This document shows, piece by piece, positions 37,979 through 49,618 of a stretch of DNA of 64,000 nt. Position numbers and translations under genes: made by a program. The number at the start of each line of letters is the position of its first letter. Within the stretch, counting starts at the first letter, position 1. Origin of the DNA: Termitomyces sp. T153 (lineage: Eukaryota; Basidiomycota; Agaricomycetes; Agaricales; Lyophyllaceae); assembly GCA_018296165.2 (NCBI GenBank), contig JACKQL020000009.1:682001-746000 (forward strand), given 5' to 3'. The notes beneath the pieces were generated by a model, which searched no databases, had not been told where the DNA came from, and saw only the letters and a program-made list of their open reading frames with translations.

Positions 37979-38598
37979 CGCTCCTGTCGACGACGAAGGG
38001 TCAATTCAAGGCCTACCTATCTAAACTCGATGATGGTGTTACTAGTAGGCGGAGGTCGTGTGTTGTTAGGGTCACAACTTTTGTGGCTTTACCGTATTTG
38101 GCATCAACCATGATGCAACCAGCGCTTGGATTTCTACTCAGCTTGGATTCTACCACCTTTCTGTCATGAACAGGCACTACTTAGTCCTGTCACTTTCGTT
38201 AGTTTCAAATCATTCTGTCCAGAAGAATGTCGCATTGAATGAACTTGTTAACATTCGTCTCCATGCAACTCAGGCCTTTGACTGCCAGTGCGAGTACCTC
38301 GTCATGATGTCTATATTCATAAGCTAGATGAGCCTCCCAGAACACAACTGGCCTAACCCCACCTATTCACGCAATCGATCCTGGTACTGACCATATTATC
38401 GGTCATACCCGGCCTTAGTCCAGCACCGTCACATGTTTCTTCTATTGATATCCAACCCGGTAAGACTCCCATGCAATGTCACTCGTCAGATAGACGAAGC
38501 CCAATGACTGCTTTTCGAAGCCGGCAGGGCTGTCGTGTGTGCATTCCTCGTCCGAATATATGACAGGTTGTACGAAACGAGACGATTTTTGAACTGTC
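37979..38598. other. Divergent intergenic region between GYP2 and the monooxygenase
   Basis: 620 bp with no ORF of note. It holds the promoters of both flanking genes. I saw no clear TATA box or repeated motif. Confidence 0.5.
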
Positions 38599-40307
38599 AT
38601 GACCGGACATCAGGATCTTGACGTTCTCGTTGTCGGCGCAGGCTTTAGCGGTGTGTATCAACTCCACAAACTTCGCAAGGCTGGATTTTCTGTCAAGCTC
38701 TTTGAGGCTGGCAGCGGTTTGGGTGGTGTCTGGTATTGGAACTGTTACCCCGGCTTGCGCGTTGATTCCGACTTCTCGATTTACCAGTTCTCTCTTGAAG
38801 AAATATGGAGGGACTGGAACTGGACAGAAAAGTATCCCAGCCGGCAGGAGCTAATTGCATACTTTAATTACGTAGACAAAAAACTCGACCTGAGCCGGGA
38901 CATCTCCTTCAATACTCGAGTGACCTCCGCCTCCTTCGACACTATTACGAACCGCTGGTCTGTCTTCACTGAGACTGGAGCAACCGCCAACCCTCACTTC
39001 CTCATTCTCTGCACTGGTTTCGCAACTAAACCCCTCTTTCCCGACATACCAGGACTTAATACCTTCCAAGGCGCTATGCACCATACCTCATTATGGCCCC
39101 AGGCCGGGCTCGACATTGCTGGAAAACGAATTGGTGTCATCGGAACGGGCGCCAGTGGTGTACAGGTGATACAGGCGGCTGGACCTGTCGCTTCTCATCT
39201 CACCATATTCCAACGCACGCCGAATCTTGCAGTACCGATGATGAATGAGCGCCCTCTGAGCGCAGCTACACTGACCAAGATGAAGGAGGAAATGTATCCA
39301 ATTGTCTTCAAACGCCGTCAACAAACATTTGGCGGGTTTCAGTTTGACCGTATACCTCGCGGTGTCTTTGATATGTCCCCGGAGGAACGGTATTTATTGT
39401 TCGATGACTTGTGGTTCAAGGGAGGGCTATGCTTCATCCATGGCTCCTGCAACGATATACTCACCGATGAGAAAGCGAATGCCGAGGTTTATGCGTTTTG
39501 GAGGAAGAGGGTGCTTAAGCGTGTCCGGGATCCCGGGATGCGGCACAAGCTCGCACCGGAAAAGCAGCTGCATCCATTCGGAGCCAAGCGTATTAGCCTG
39601 GAGACATCATATTACGAGGTGTTCAACCAGCCTAACGTTACTCTTGTCGACCTCAACGAGAATCCGATCGTCGAGGTCACTCCGAGGGGTTTGAAGACCC
39701 AGGATGGGATAGTACATGAACTCGATGTGCTTGCGCTCGCTACCGGTTTCGATGCTATGACAGGGGGTATCACCCGAATCGATATAAAGAATACGGATGG
39801 CATTACCATCGGTGACATGTGGAAAAGGGAGCTCTCAACTTATTTGGGATTGACAGTCACAGGCTATCCCAATATGTTCACTCCATTCGGCCCTCAAGGC
39901 CCCGCCGCGTTTTGTAACGGGCCCACATGTGCCGTAAGTTCTACCACTATTGATACACTTTTCTCATGGAGATGTCTCTTACTCTACATCAGGAAATCCA
40001 AGGTGACTGGATCGTCAACTGTCTCACCTATCTCCGCCGACACGATTACACTCGTATTGAGGCAACTCAGGAAGCCTCAGCAGCTTGGGTTCAACGCGTA
40101 GCCGCCATCTTCTCTAAAGGTCTCTTGGGCCGCGCGAAGTCGTTTTATACGGGCGCAAATGTCCCAGGGAAGCGCGTCGAACCGCTTAATTTTACTGGTG
40201 GCCTCCCATTATACAACACCCTCATTCAGGAGAGTGCTCGGGGTGGGTACACGGGCTTTAGGCTTACTTCAGCTACAACTGCCGAACCAGGTCTAGATTT
40301 TTCATGA
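38599..40307 (+). CDS. Flavin-dependent monooxygenase, Baeyer-Villiger type
   Basis: Two exons (38599-39933, 39993-40307) give 549 residues, a full-length class B flavoprotein. The N-terminal FAD site is VVGAGFSGVYQLHKLRKAG, followed by GGVWYWNCYPGLRVDSD. The Baeyer-Villiger fingerprint FxGxxxHxxxWP is met exactly by FQGAMHHTSLWP. The NADPH site is GVIGTGASGVQ, and a second conserved ATGFD occurs at LALATGFDAMTGG. Such enzymes insert oxygen next to a ketone or oxidise heteroatoms using NADPH and O2; the fungal substrate cannot be told from sequence. No terpene, polyketide or other biosynthetic partner genes are nearby, so a stand-alone catabolic or detoxifying role is as likely as secondary metabolism. 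An N-terminal signal is not evident. Confidence 0.92.
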
Positions 40308-42118
40308 AGGTTTATGCGGCCTCGACTCATCCTCATGTCGACAGCTGGGGGAAACATTTCTCTAGACTGTAGGTACATAAATATTATTGTCAATTGTACA
40401 TTGTCGATCCCTTATCTATTTAAGAGTTTGCCATCCTGTTTGCTCGTGTATGTTACACGAGATGGACAGTCGATCCAGTCCATAATGATGCATTCCAAGT
40501 ACAATCAAACAGCAAATGAACGCCTGACCCTTATATCATTCTAGGCTAGTTAGTCTGGTTGGTCCACCCCGTGATATGGCTAATTAGCCTTGATTTTCCC
40601 ATTGCCTGCCACTGGCAATATCCATGAATAATTATAAGGTAGTATCCATAGGGGGATGTGTGGTGAAGCGGTACACCACACCAAGTCTATTCTTTTATTT
40701 ACCTTCTAAGGTAGTATATGTAGGGGTCGGGGCATGGTGAAACACCACGTCCCTTGAGTGGCATCTTGCTGACCCCTACCCACCCAGGCACTTTCAACCC
40801 TACTATCCATGGGGTGCCTGTCAATCAACTGTACAGGGGGGGTTTAGTCGGTATTATGGAGTAATAAAAAAGTCTATCGAGCCCCACACTACTCCCACGC
40901 TGTCTTTCAGATTTAATTTGAAAGTCATGCATAAATATATTTCTTCCTTAGTGACGTGGAGGTGCAATTCCTTATATTGTGAGATTTCCCATATGCTGAT
41001 TGGAAGTGCAGTCCCTGGAGGTTTAGGGTGTTAGATGAAGGAAAATAAATTAAAAAATCAAAACTAGGGAAGAATTTGAAGAAATTTCATTGAACCTTTC
41101 ACTTGATCTTTCCATCAATGTAGCCTGTATAGATATACAGTCACGGACAAGGAAACCTAATTTGATATCTTGGCAATGAGAATTGGTCAGGATCGGATTC
41201 AGCATGGTTGATTCCCAGATTCAGCATGTTGATTCCCATGAGAACCTACTATCATGGTACATCAGGTTTCAAATTACCTAGTGTTTCAGAATGCAATTGT
41301 TAACAGACCGTGGTCACAATGCGCCTGATCCTTGCTAGAATATAACTCATACATACTATTTAAGCTTGGTTCTTGAGAGGATCACCCAGTACTGGTTTAC
41401 AATAGGGTAAATATACCTGTAGAATGCAAAAACACATTTGAACATCCCCGGATTTAGGTACTACTTGAGATATAGCTACCAAACTTTTGTATAAGTCATC
41501 TATATGTTGAGGAAAATTTGTGTACCGAGTTTCATGACCATGCCAGCACATTCAGAGAAGATATCGCAATAAGAATGTAGATGGGGGCATGGTGGCTCAG
41601 CTGGCACCATCATGTCCCAAAGCAGGTCACCTGACTTGTGAGTGCAAGATTGGGGTTTTGACTCTGGCTGAGTGTGCCTGTGTGGAAAGACACCTTAGAC
41701 ACCATGTTGGTTGTTTCAATGCTGTTGGGAAGCCACTGCCCATTCACATGCTCTTAGAAAGGCTTTGTTGGTCAGGCCATCTGTTAAATTACCTATTACC
41801 ATGAGCAGGTGGGTACAAAGATGCAATGTCACCACTGATCTCATGTCCAAATAGAAAAGAAAAGGGTTCCTTGATGCACAAATAGGGAGGGGGAAAAACT
41901 GTAGCCCCATCAAACCTGTTGGGCTGTAGTGTGGGTAGGTCTGAGAAAGGGAAGCATTAAGACATGTTGGGACTGGTTGCCAAAGTATTGTGTGACCCCC
42001 ACCTGGTCATCAAACCTCTGGGTAGTCTGGCAAATACTGGGCTAGTGGTGTCAAGAAGAGGATGTGGAGTCCTAGCATCATGCTGAATAAAGCATGAGGT
42101 TTGGGATCAGGGATGGGA
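40308..42118. other. Transposon flank with short hairpins, no gene
   Basis: AAGGTAGTAT occurs twice (about 40638 and 40710). Each copy is followed by a small hairpin whose stem reads TGTGGTG/CACCACA or TGGTG/CACCA (near 40667 and 40733), so this is a decayed repeated unit. TACAGTCACGGACAAGGAAA near 41150 resembles a Tc1/mariner end but has no partner. From 41581 to about 42200 there is not one CpG. No coding potential. Confidence 0.5.
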
Positions 42119-42123
42119 GTTGT

Positions 42124-43192
42124 TGTCAGGTTCCACTGACCATGGGGGCTCAGCTTAACTGAGTGAGTCCTTATTAGGCAGACACAATGTCCTGCACTTA
42201 TAACGTAGTGCTCCAGGGTGGTCCAGACTTCAGATACTTGTGAGGATAAGCCAAGTGGTCCAAGCAAGTCTGGAGTGGCCTGAAGAAGTCTAAGACCAGG
42301 TATGATAAGGGCTGGGTTTGGAGGTGCATCAGGCACAAGTCCATAGGCAAATATACAGACTGTTGGGCAAGTGGAGGTTATGTGAGTGATAGGAGTGGGG
42401 CTGGAGATGGGTGGGGGATCAATTAAGAGTGATGGGTTGTGGGGCTGAGTGTAAGGTGAGGTCTGGAGTTAGTTATGAATGTTTGAGGGTTGTAACATAT
42501 TTGCAGAGTTTGTAACGGTGTTAGAGTTGAAAGGAACTTAGAAATGATAAAGGAAACAGAGACAGACAAGACAAGATAGAGTTGAGATGAGACAAAGACA
42601 AGAAAAGGGATAGATTGAGAGATTTGAGACTAGAGACAGAAACTGAGACAAAATTAACAAGAAATAGGTAACCACAGGTACCAAGTAAAGCAATATCAAG
42701 ACTAGAGTAAGGGATACTACTCTATGACTTATATACTAGCTACTGGAACTCCTCTAGGGATAGTGGGTCTGATGGCAGGGCTCATCAGGGTTGCATGGAG
42801 TCAACAGGTGTCAGTTATGATCAGTGGGTGGGCCATGGTGATATACTGATGGGATCTGATGGGAATGCCAGCTGCCCCAGGGTCATTGTGATGTTCTGGA
42901 CTGGGTCAGGTAAGCCATGGTGACAAGTTAGTGATGTACACTGGGATTAGGAACAGTGTTGAGAGGGGTTCCAGGGGCTTGGGAGGGGAAGGGGAAGTGT
43001 TGGGGCCTGCAGAGAATACATCAGGGTTTGCCAGGGGGGCCATTGGGGTTTGCCAAAGAAGCATTGGAGTTAGCTGGAGCAGGTGCTGTGAGTGGACAAA
43101 GGTTAGGTGAGTTGAGGGGGTGTTGGGGGGGAACTCTGGGAAAGCGGGGTGGCTTGAGTAGGGGTCTGGAGGTCTGGGAGTGGGTTGTGACA
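42124..43192 (-). mobile_element. Solo LTR of Gypsy element family 1, target duplication GTTGT
   Basis: 1069 bp matching the LTR at 48439-49435 along its length. It starts TGTCAGG and ends GTGACA on the plus strand; the parent element reads on the minus strand. It is flanked by GTTGT at 42119-42123 and 43193-43197, a perfect 5-bp target duplication, so this is a clean solo LTR left by LTR-LTR recombination. CpG is almost absent, so it is older than the 48439 copy. Confidence 0.85.
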
Positions 43193-43214
43193 GTTGTGAC
43201 CCATGCTGAGTGGG

Positions 43215-43500
43215 TGTGACCTGGCTTGGCAAGCATTGCAAAGTGTTAAAGTGAGTATCAGTAGGGAAGGCATGTCAATGGCAGATAATACAGGATTAAA
43301 GTGGGGGCTAGTATAAACTCCAACAGTATCAGACTGTAGTAAATTGGCTATGGAGTGTAACTGGCAGACTTGAAAAGGTTTTGGGTCAGAATAACTTAGG
43401 AGTATCTATAAACCATCATGTACATACTGCAGGGACAGACATAGCTGAGGCATCAATGGTCCTTGAAATCAGGATTTTTGAAAAAAGAAAAAAAAATGAA
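43215..43500 (+). repeat. Poly-A-ended dispersed repeat, copy B
   Basis: Relative of 13785-14030, with the same order of blocks and the same A-rich 3' end. Differences are mostly C to T and G to A. Compare GCGGAGTGTTAAAGCGGG in copy A with GCAAAGTGTTAAAGTGAG here. Confidence 0.65.
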
Positions 43501-44644
43501 TGTAGATGTGTGACATCAAACAATTGGGCCTCTATCAAGTTTTAAAGTCTGCAGAATAATGACATGTTGGAATTGGCTTGGCTTCATTTAAAGCAGTGTT
43601 TTGATGCAGGCCCTGTTTTTGTTCTCTTTTGCCCCTCCCATGGTGCAGAGCAGTGTATGTGACCCTGAAGAGCACCTCCCAGCCCCTCTCTTAGACGTAC
43701 AGTGGCTCAAAAAACTGTCCCAATGTTTTATACTTTTTGAAAGATGACATTGGCATAAAGAATTGGAAGTATTTCAAATTCTGGTTATATCATGAGAAAT
43801 ACTATGGCATCATGGCTACAAATTACATTTAGTTCATTTAATTTAAATCAAAGCTGATGGAGTAATGGCCATTTTAAAATATTCACTCATTGGAACAGTT
43901 TTTGGAGCATCTTCAACTTTGCAGGTTTATCCCTATTTTAGTCAGAAATAAAGAGTAAGTTGCATGTGGGAATATAACAGAGTCATGTGACCATGTTTGG
44001 TTATATTTGGGAGTGGTCCAAGTTTGTTGAACCACTTCTTGACCTTCAACCACTATCATGAAGCTATTTCTCCTGTACAATGCTCTACTGTTGCTTCTCT
44101 CCTTGCTCAAGAGCTCTGCATTGGATTGGGGCTAAAACTGGTCTAGGGAAGTCTACTATTGGGAGGATTGGTGGAGAGTTGGAGGTGGACAAGGAAAACC
44201 ATCCTGGAGGCTGTCCAGCTAAGCTTACTTCATGTATATAAACAGGCTATTGTTCAACAAATTTCAACTGGGAGACTTGATACAGCTGTTCAGGCCACCA
44301 GTTTTATCAACAATATCATTTCCAACCCTGTCTCTCCTCAGACTGTCTGGAATGTGCTCAAGGAGGAGGGGTATTGGTCTGCTACAAAGAGGAAAGTTCC
44401 TATGCTCAAAGCTAGTCATTGGCAACTATGACTTAAATGGGCTCAAGAGCATCAGAACTGGACTGTGGAGGACTGAAAAAGAGTGTTGTGGACAGATGAG
44501 ACAAAGATTAACAGGATTGGGTCAAATGGAAAGCAGTATGTGTGGAAGCTATGAGGAGAAGGCATTTCAGACCAGACCACTACACCTACTATGAAACATG
44601 CAGGAGGGAATGATCTCATGGTATGGGGCTGTATGGGTTGGAAT

Positions 44645-46815
44645 TGTCACAACCTGCTCTCTGGACCCCTGCACATCATTCCCAACCTGCCCACTCCCCT
44701 AGAGTCCCCCCTAATGCCCTGTCAAACTCCCCAGTCCATGTACACCCTCCATGCCCACTTTGGCCAACTCTGATGCTTCTCCGGTGATGTGCTCCTATGC
44801 CGCCTAGTGCCGTGCAGGAAACCTAAAGAGAGGACCGGACACTAGTCACTAGATAGGGTAGCTGGCAGTAGGAATTTAATAGTTGAGGGCGAGTCAGTAA
44901 CCGTCCCAGAGAACTAGAGCAAAAGTTGTGATGTGGGGTGAGGTAGAAAGAAGGCACTATCGCCAGCTGAGGTCGTCGTAATGGTGGTGAGAAGAGTAGG
45001 GAAAGAGCAGACGGTAAAGGAAGGAGGGGAACTAGGGGACAAACGTGATCTAGTTACTAGCCAAAGTTGCTAGCGTTGCTAAGTCAAATTAACATGAATA
45101 GGCACCCGCCGTTGGTACCAAACTAAGTCAAAGTCAAAGTCAAGGAGGCTCATTGCTAAGCCGGAGTCAAAGACAGGGTAAGGGAAAGGAAGGCAAAGTG
45201 TAATCTCAAGCTGGTAGGCTTAGAGAGAGAGAGAGCAGCTAGTCGACTTCGAAGGGGGTTCTCTGTTCTCTTCTCTGTGTGTATATTTGTAGTGTCTATG
45301 TACAATCAGTATTTATACGTTTTGAAGTATAGTATGTGAAAGTAAACAAATAAATACTACAAGCAACGGCGTCTGTCACTGTGCTTATGGTGCATACAAG
45401 GCGTCAGTCTGTGACTAAATGAAAAATCCTAGGCAAAGTCTTGGTGACGCTTAATTGCTAACAAAAACCAAAACAAGAAAAAAAAAGTCTGATGTCAACA
45501 CCTGAAGCGTAGATGCCATTCAAGTATGTTGGTAAGCTTGGCAAACAAACTGATAGTAAAAAGGTATGTGTCTGATAATTTGTCCATATATGGTAGAAGA
45601 ACGTTGTTTTGTTTGCCAGGATTGCTAGGGTTGCTAATAGTTGTTGCTAGGGGGTCTAGGCCTTGATGATCTAGGCCCAAGCTCCAGACTCCACATGATA
45701 TTTCTTGTGCTTGATAAGTCTCATGGTTGCTAGGGTCTCGTGCTTTGTTCCAACCCTTGGGCTCAGTCCCATGTACTGAGTGTTGTGACTTGTGTCAAAT
45801 ACAAAGTAGTCAGCTGCCGCTAAATCTGCAATGCCAAAAGAATGCCGAAAATGGTGCTCAGCAATAACTGGGGCTCATCACCGGCAAACCCCAACAGCCC
45901 ACCTGGTCAACTCTGATTCCTTCTCCACAGCCATCAATGCTTCCCATGAATCCCCTGAGCTTCCAAGACCTCCCCCACTGTTCCTGACCACATCATATGC
46001 TCCTAACACCCTTCCCTAGTTCACCAGACCTGCTCTGCCTGACCTGCTCTGAAGCATCATAATGACCATGGAGCAGCCTGCATCCCCAACTGATCCCATC
46101 AGAATATCACCATGGCCTGCCTCTTGATTGTACCCAACACCTGTCAACTTCACATAGCTCTGTCGAGCCCCACCATCATGCCCACCATTCTCTGGAGCTA
46201 TCCAGTAGTCAGTATATAAGTCATAGAGTAGCTCCTCATACTCTAGTCTTGATATTACATTAACTGGTTACTTGTGTCTTGTGTCTCTTTCTGTTTCTAT
46301 TTCTATTCTTAGTCTCAAATCCATCTTTTTCTTAGTCTCATCTCGTCTTGTCTCCATCTCATCTCAATTGTCTCTATTTCCTTTGTTTCTCTAAGTTCTT
46401 TTTATTTCCAACATCAGTATGAACTCTGTGCATGCACTACAAACTCTGAACATTCTTATGACAACTCTGGACCTCGCTCTTTGCTTGGCCCCAGAACCAT
46501 CAAGTCTTGATTGATCCCTTGTCAAACTCCGGCTCTGCCCCCATCACTTGCAAAGCCTCTATTTGCCCCACAATCTATTTGCATGCTTACAAACTTGTTC
46601 CTGACACCTGCCCAAGCCCAACATCTAATATACTTAGTCTTAGACTTACCCAGACCACTCTGGACTTGCTTGGACTGCTCCCCTTAGCTTCCCCTCACAA
46701 GTCCCTCCACTCCGTGCCAACCCTGGAGTGCTAGGTTATAAGTGCAGAACATTGTGTCTGCCTAGTAAGGACTCACCCAGTGTAGCTAAGCCCTTGTAGT
46801 TAGCAGAACCTGATA
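44645..46815 (+). mobile_element. Solo LTR of family 1 in inverse orientation, target duplication GGAAT, itself interrupted
   Basis: Starts TGTCACAACC and ends CCTGATA (CCTGACA in the intact LTR), and is the reverse complement of the LTR at 48439. GGAAT flanks it on both sides (44640-44644 and 46816-46820). Subtracting the 1096-bp insertion at 44785-45880 leaves 1075 bp, close to the 1069 bp of the other solo LTR. It interrupts the Tc1 transposase. Confidence 0.88.
44785..45880 (-). mobile_element. Solo LTR of Gypsy element family 2, target duplication CCGG
   Basis: 1096 bp, TGATGTGCTCC to GGGCTCATCA, flanked by CCGG at 44781-44784 and 45881-45884. Its 3' part (in element orientation) matches the truncated 5' LTR of element 2 at 57887-58360 in inverted orientation. 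It contains GAGAGAGAGA and several AGTCAA repeats. CpG is well preserved, in contrast to the LTR it interrupts, so it is the youngest layer of this nest. Confidence 0.88.
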
Positions 46816-46907
46816 GGAATGGAAAAGAAAAGCTGATAGAGGTGGTGGGGATCATGAATGCAAAGCAGTACTGTGAAATTATGGATGATGGAGCAAACAA
46901 GAGCTTT

Positions 46908-47000
46908 GAAAAGTTGGAGATGGAGGAGGGTGCCCACTGAAAAGTTAGAGATGGAGGAGGGTGCCCACTGAAAAGTTGGAGATGGAGGAGGGTGCCCACT
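46908..47000 (+). repeat. 31-bp unit repeated three times inside the Tc1 transposase
   Basis: Units 46908-46938, 46939-46969 and 46970-47000 are nearly identical (one A/G difference in unit 2). The length is not a multiple of three, so the expansion frameshifts the transposase between its conserved blocks. Confidence 0.95.
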
Positions 47001-47299
47001 ACTTTCAACAGGACAATGACCTCAAACACAACTCCAAGATGGCTAACAAGTGGTTTGAAGACAACAACTTTGATGTCCTCTAGTAGCCAGCCCAATTCCC
47101 TGATTTTTTTTTTTAAATCCATTTTGCATGCACAGGGTGTTTTGTGCCCATTTTGCACAGTACTACTGACAAGGTATCTATGTATACAAGGGCTACTGAG
47201 TTCCATGCCCCCCTGCATATGCAGAGAAAGAGTGGGCTGACACATTCAAGTATCATTTCAACTGCACTCCCCTAGTAAATCATTGAGACATGTTGATGG

Positions 47300-48438
47300 A
47301 GTGTTGGTGGGCTTTGGAAATGAATGTACTGCAAAAGCTCACATGGTGAGTGGGTCAGGACAAGGAGGTGGGCCATGGTTCCTGACCAGAGCTAGAATGG
47401 GTCAGAGCTTCTGGTAGGCCTAATGCCTTGTGCTGTTATTAGTAGGAAGTTAGAGTAGGAAGGAGAACAAGTATATGTGTCAGGTGATATTGGGTTCAGG
47501 GGTGTGTGGGTAAGCATGTTTATTTGGGGCAAAGTCATGTGGCTGGGGGATCAGTGGATTTGCAGATAGATGACTCCTTGGAAGTAGGGTTTCCATTTCC
47601 TGTTCAGGGCATGTGCAATGTGCCATTTGGTCATGGTAAGGAGGCAATCTTGTTTCCTGTGTAAGGACTCAGCAGTGGCGTGTACTTTGTCAAGAAGGTA
47701 AAGGGCAGGGTGCAGGCACTGGTTGGACAGGGCATGGATAAATGCCTGACCATCACTGCCAATGATTGCAAGACTCCTCAGTTGCCTGGCTAAATTAGTT
47801 AGTAGGTGTAGGCCCATGTGACTCCAACAATTTCTGCCTCATAAACTGTGTGCTTGTCTGTCAAGCCAAGGTGGTATCCCAGGTGGGAGATCTCCTTGCC
47901 ATTCACAAAGAGGACTGCTGAGGCCTCCATGCCATTTTGGAAGGCTGAGCCATTGCAGTATACTGCTGTTGTTGCTTGTTTGTGCATTTGTTGGATTGCC
48001 TTGAGGGCAGATTCCTTGCAGTTGGCTATTTGTGTTGTGAAGGATGTGTGGTAGTTTGAGTGTTAACAATGGGCTTCAACAATTTCAATAGGTACTGGGT
48101 CTATGCCTGTATGAGAGAAAAGGTTATGTAATGGTGAGCAGTGCCACTTGACCTGACATTTTGATGCTTTCTGGGCAATTGAGCTGACAGGGTGGGTTGT
48201 TGGAAGCAAGCCTGCCTGGACAGCAGCCCAGGTGAGGATCTTGTAGAACAAGAGGTCTATAAGTAGGAGATTAGCATGGACTTCAAGGACATCTGCTGCA
48301 GTGGTGCTCAGGGCACTAGTGACAATCTTTGCTGCACATCATTGAGCCATGTTCAGCTTCCTCATGACTGCCACCAAGCCAGTCCTGTGTCTGCCATTTA
48401 AAACCATGCTGATGCTGGTGTACCAGATGTCAGCCATG
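47300..48438 (-). pseudogene. LINE fragment with RNase H domain (Tad-like)
   Basis: Minus-strand reading from about 48430 gives pieces typical of the end of a Tad-clade LINE ORF2: the post-RT segment (KIVTSALSTTAADVLEVHAN, then LTWAAVQAGLLPTTHPVSSI and SPLHNLFSHTGIDP), then an RNase H core with the first Asp changed (VYCNGSAFQNGMEASAVLF), YEAEIVGVTWA (catalytic Glu) and IGSDGQAFIHAL (Asp). Several frameshifts separate the blocks. The 5' part is cut off by the Gypsy LTR at 48439. CpG-poor. Confidence 0.75.
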
Positions 48439-49435
48439 TGTCAGGTTCCACTGACGACGGGGGCTCAGTACACTGGCAAGTCCTTACTAGGGGGACGCGA
48501 TGTCCTGCACTTATAACCAGGCATCCAGAGTTGGAGTGGAGGTGGGGAAGGCTTGCGAGGGGGTCCTAGGGAAAGCAGCCTGAGCAAGTCCTAAATGGTC
48601 CGGAGGAGTCTAAGACTGAAGGTACTGGTCGTTGACCCAGGGCAGGTGTCAGGGCTAGTTCGTGGGTGCGCAAATAGATTGCGGGGTAAGCGGAGGCTTC
48701 TCGGGTGATGGGGGCGGGGCTGGAGTTGGATAGGGGATTACCAGGGCTTGATGGGTCCCGGGGCCGAGTGGGGAGCAAGGGTTGGAGTTGTCATAAGAAT
48801 GTTCGGCTCGTGGCATGTGCGTGGAGTTTGTACTGACATAGGGAGCAAGAGGAACTTAGAAGAACAAAGGAAATATGTACAGTCGAGATGAGACGGAGAC
48901 GAGACAAGACTGAGGAAAAAGATGGATTCAAAACTTAAAAACAGAAACAGAGACGAGACAAGAGATGAAACATAGGAAACCGGTAAATGTAATATCAAGA
49001 CTAAAGTTCGAGGAGTTATTCTACGACTTATATACTGACTACTGGGTACCTCAGAGGGCGGCAGATATGGTGGTGGGAGTCGACAGAGCTGTGCAGAGTC
49101 GACGGGTGTTGGGTACAATCCAAGGTCAGGCTGCGGTGGTATTCTGATAGGATTGGTTGGGGGCGCGGCCGCTCCGAGGACATTGTGATACTCTGGGACG
49201 GGTCAGGTAAACTAGGGTAGGGGGTCGGGAACATATGACGTGGCCAGGAACAGTGGGGGAAGGTTTCAGGGGGAGTGTTGATGGCTACGGAGAGGGTGTT
49301 GGAGTTGCCGTCGGGGTTTGCCAGAGAAGCGTCGGAGTTATCCAGTGTGGGCGCAAAAGTGTGGGCAGGGTTCAGGGGAGTTAGATGGGAAATCAGGAGG
49401 GGTTGGGAGCAGTGTCTAGGGAGTGGGTCATGACA
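48439..49435 (-). repeat. 3' LTR of Gypsy element 1
   Basis: 997 bp, TGTCAGGTTCC to GGGTCATGACA on the plus strand, with TG...CA ends. CpG-rich compared with its two solo relatives. The adjacent minus-strand polypurine tract fixes the element's orientation. Confidence 0.88.
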
Positions 49436-49510
49436 TTACCCCCCCTTCAGCATTGAGACCCTTGAGACATGAGGAGCGAGTCGGGGATCAGTAGGGCATG
49501 GGAATCAAAG

Positions 49511-49528
49511 TTGATCAATATTGATCAA
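49511..49528. promoter_or_regulatory. Perfect 18-bp palindrome before the antisense accessory gene
   Basis: TTGATCAATATTGATCAA is its own reverse complement and contains two TTGATCAA-type half sites. It lies about 108 bp before the first ATG of the accessory gene and 76 bp inside the LTR edge. TATTAAAAG at about 49604 is a possible TATA box. Role inferred only from position. Confidence 0.4.
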
Positions 49529-49618
49529 ACCGCAGCAAGCGGCGGTGGCATGGGGAAGGAAGTCGAGGTGTGGCCGCCATTCATCAGGGGCTCCTTTCTC
49601 AGTTATTAAAAGGGGTGG

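Larger units (their letters stand above)
43700..47110 (+). mobile_element. Tc1/mariner transposon, pseudogene split by nested LTRs
   Basis: CAGTGGCTCAAAAAACTGTC at 43700, preceded by TA, is a typical Tc1 terminal repeat. Transposase-like sequence begins near 44050: a helix-turn-helix part (TGLGKSTIGRIGGE, VSPQTVWNVLKEEGYWSATK), then the DDE core with LWTDETKINRIGSNGKQYVW and MVWGCMGWN. The reading breaks at 44645, where a solo LTR is inserted, and resumes after 46820 with IMNAKQYCEIMDDGANKSF and, at about 47005, FQQDNDLKHNSKMANKWFED (second Asp of the triad). Frameshifts, stops and a 31-bp triplication at 46908 show it is dead. I could not find the 3' terminal repeat. CpG-poor throughout. Confidence 0.8.

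Noticed and set aside
38599..40307. Secondary-metabolite cluster around the monooxygenase
   Set aside because: Neighbours are a Rab GAP and transposons; no synthase, transporter or other tailoring enzyme nearby.
41150..41175. TACAGTCACGGACAAGG as a mariner terminal repeat
   Set aside because: No inverted partner or transposase next to it; noted only as a resemblance.
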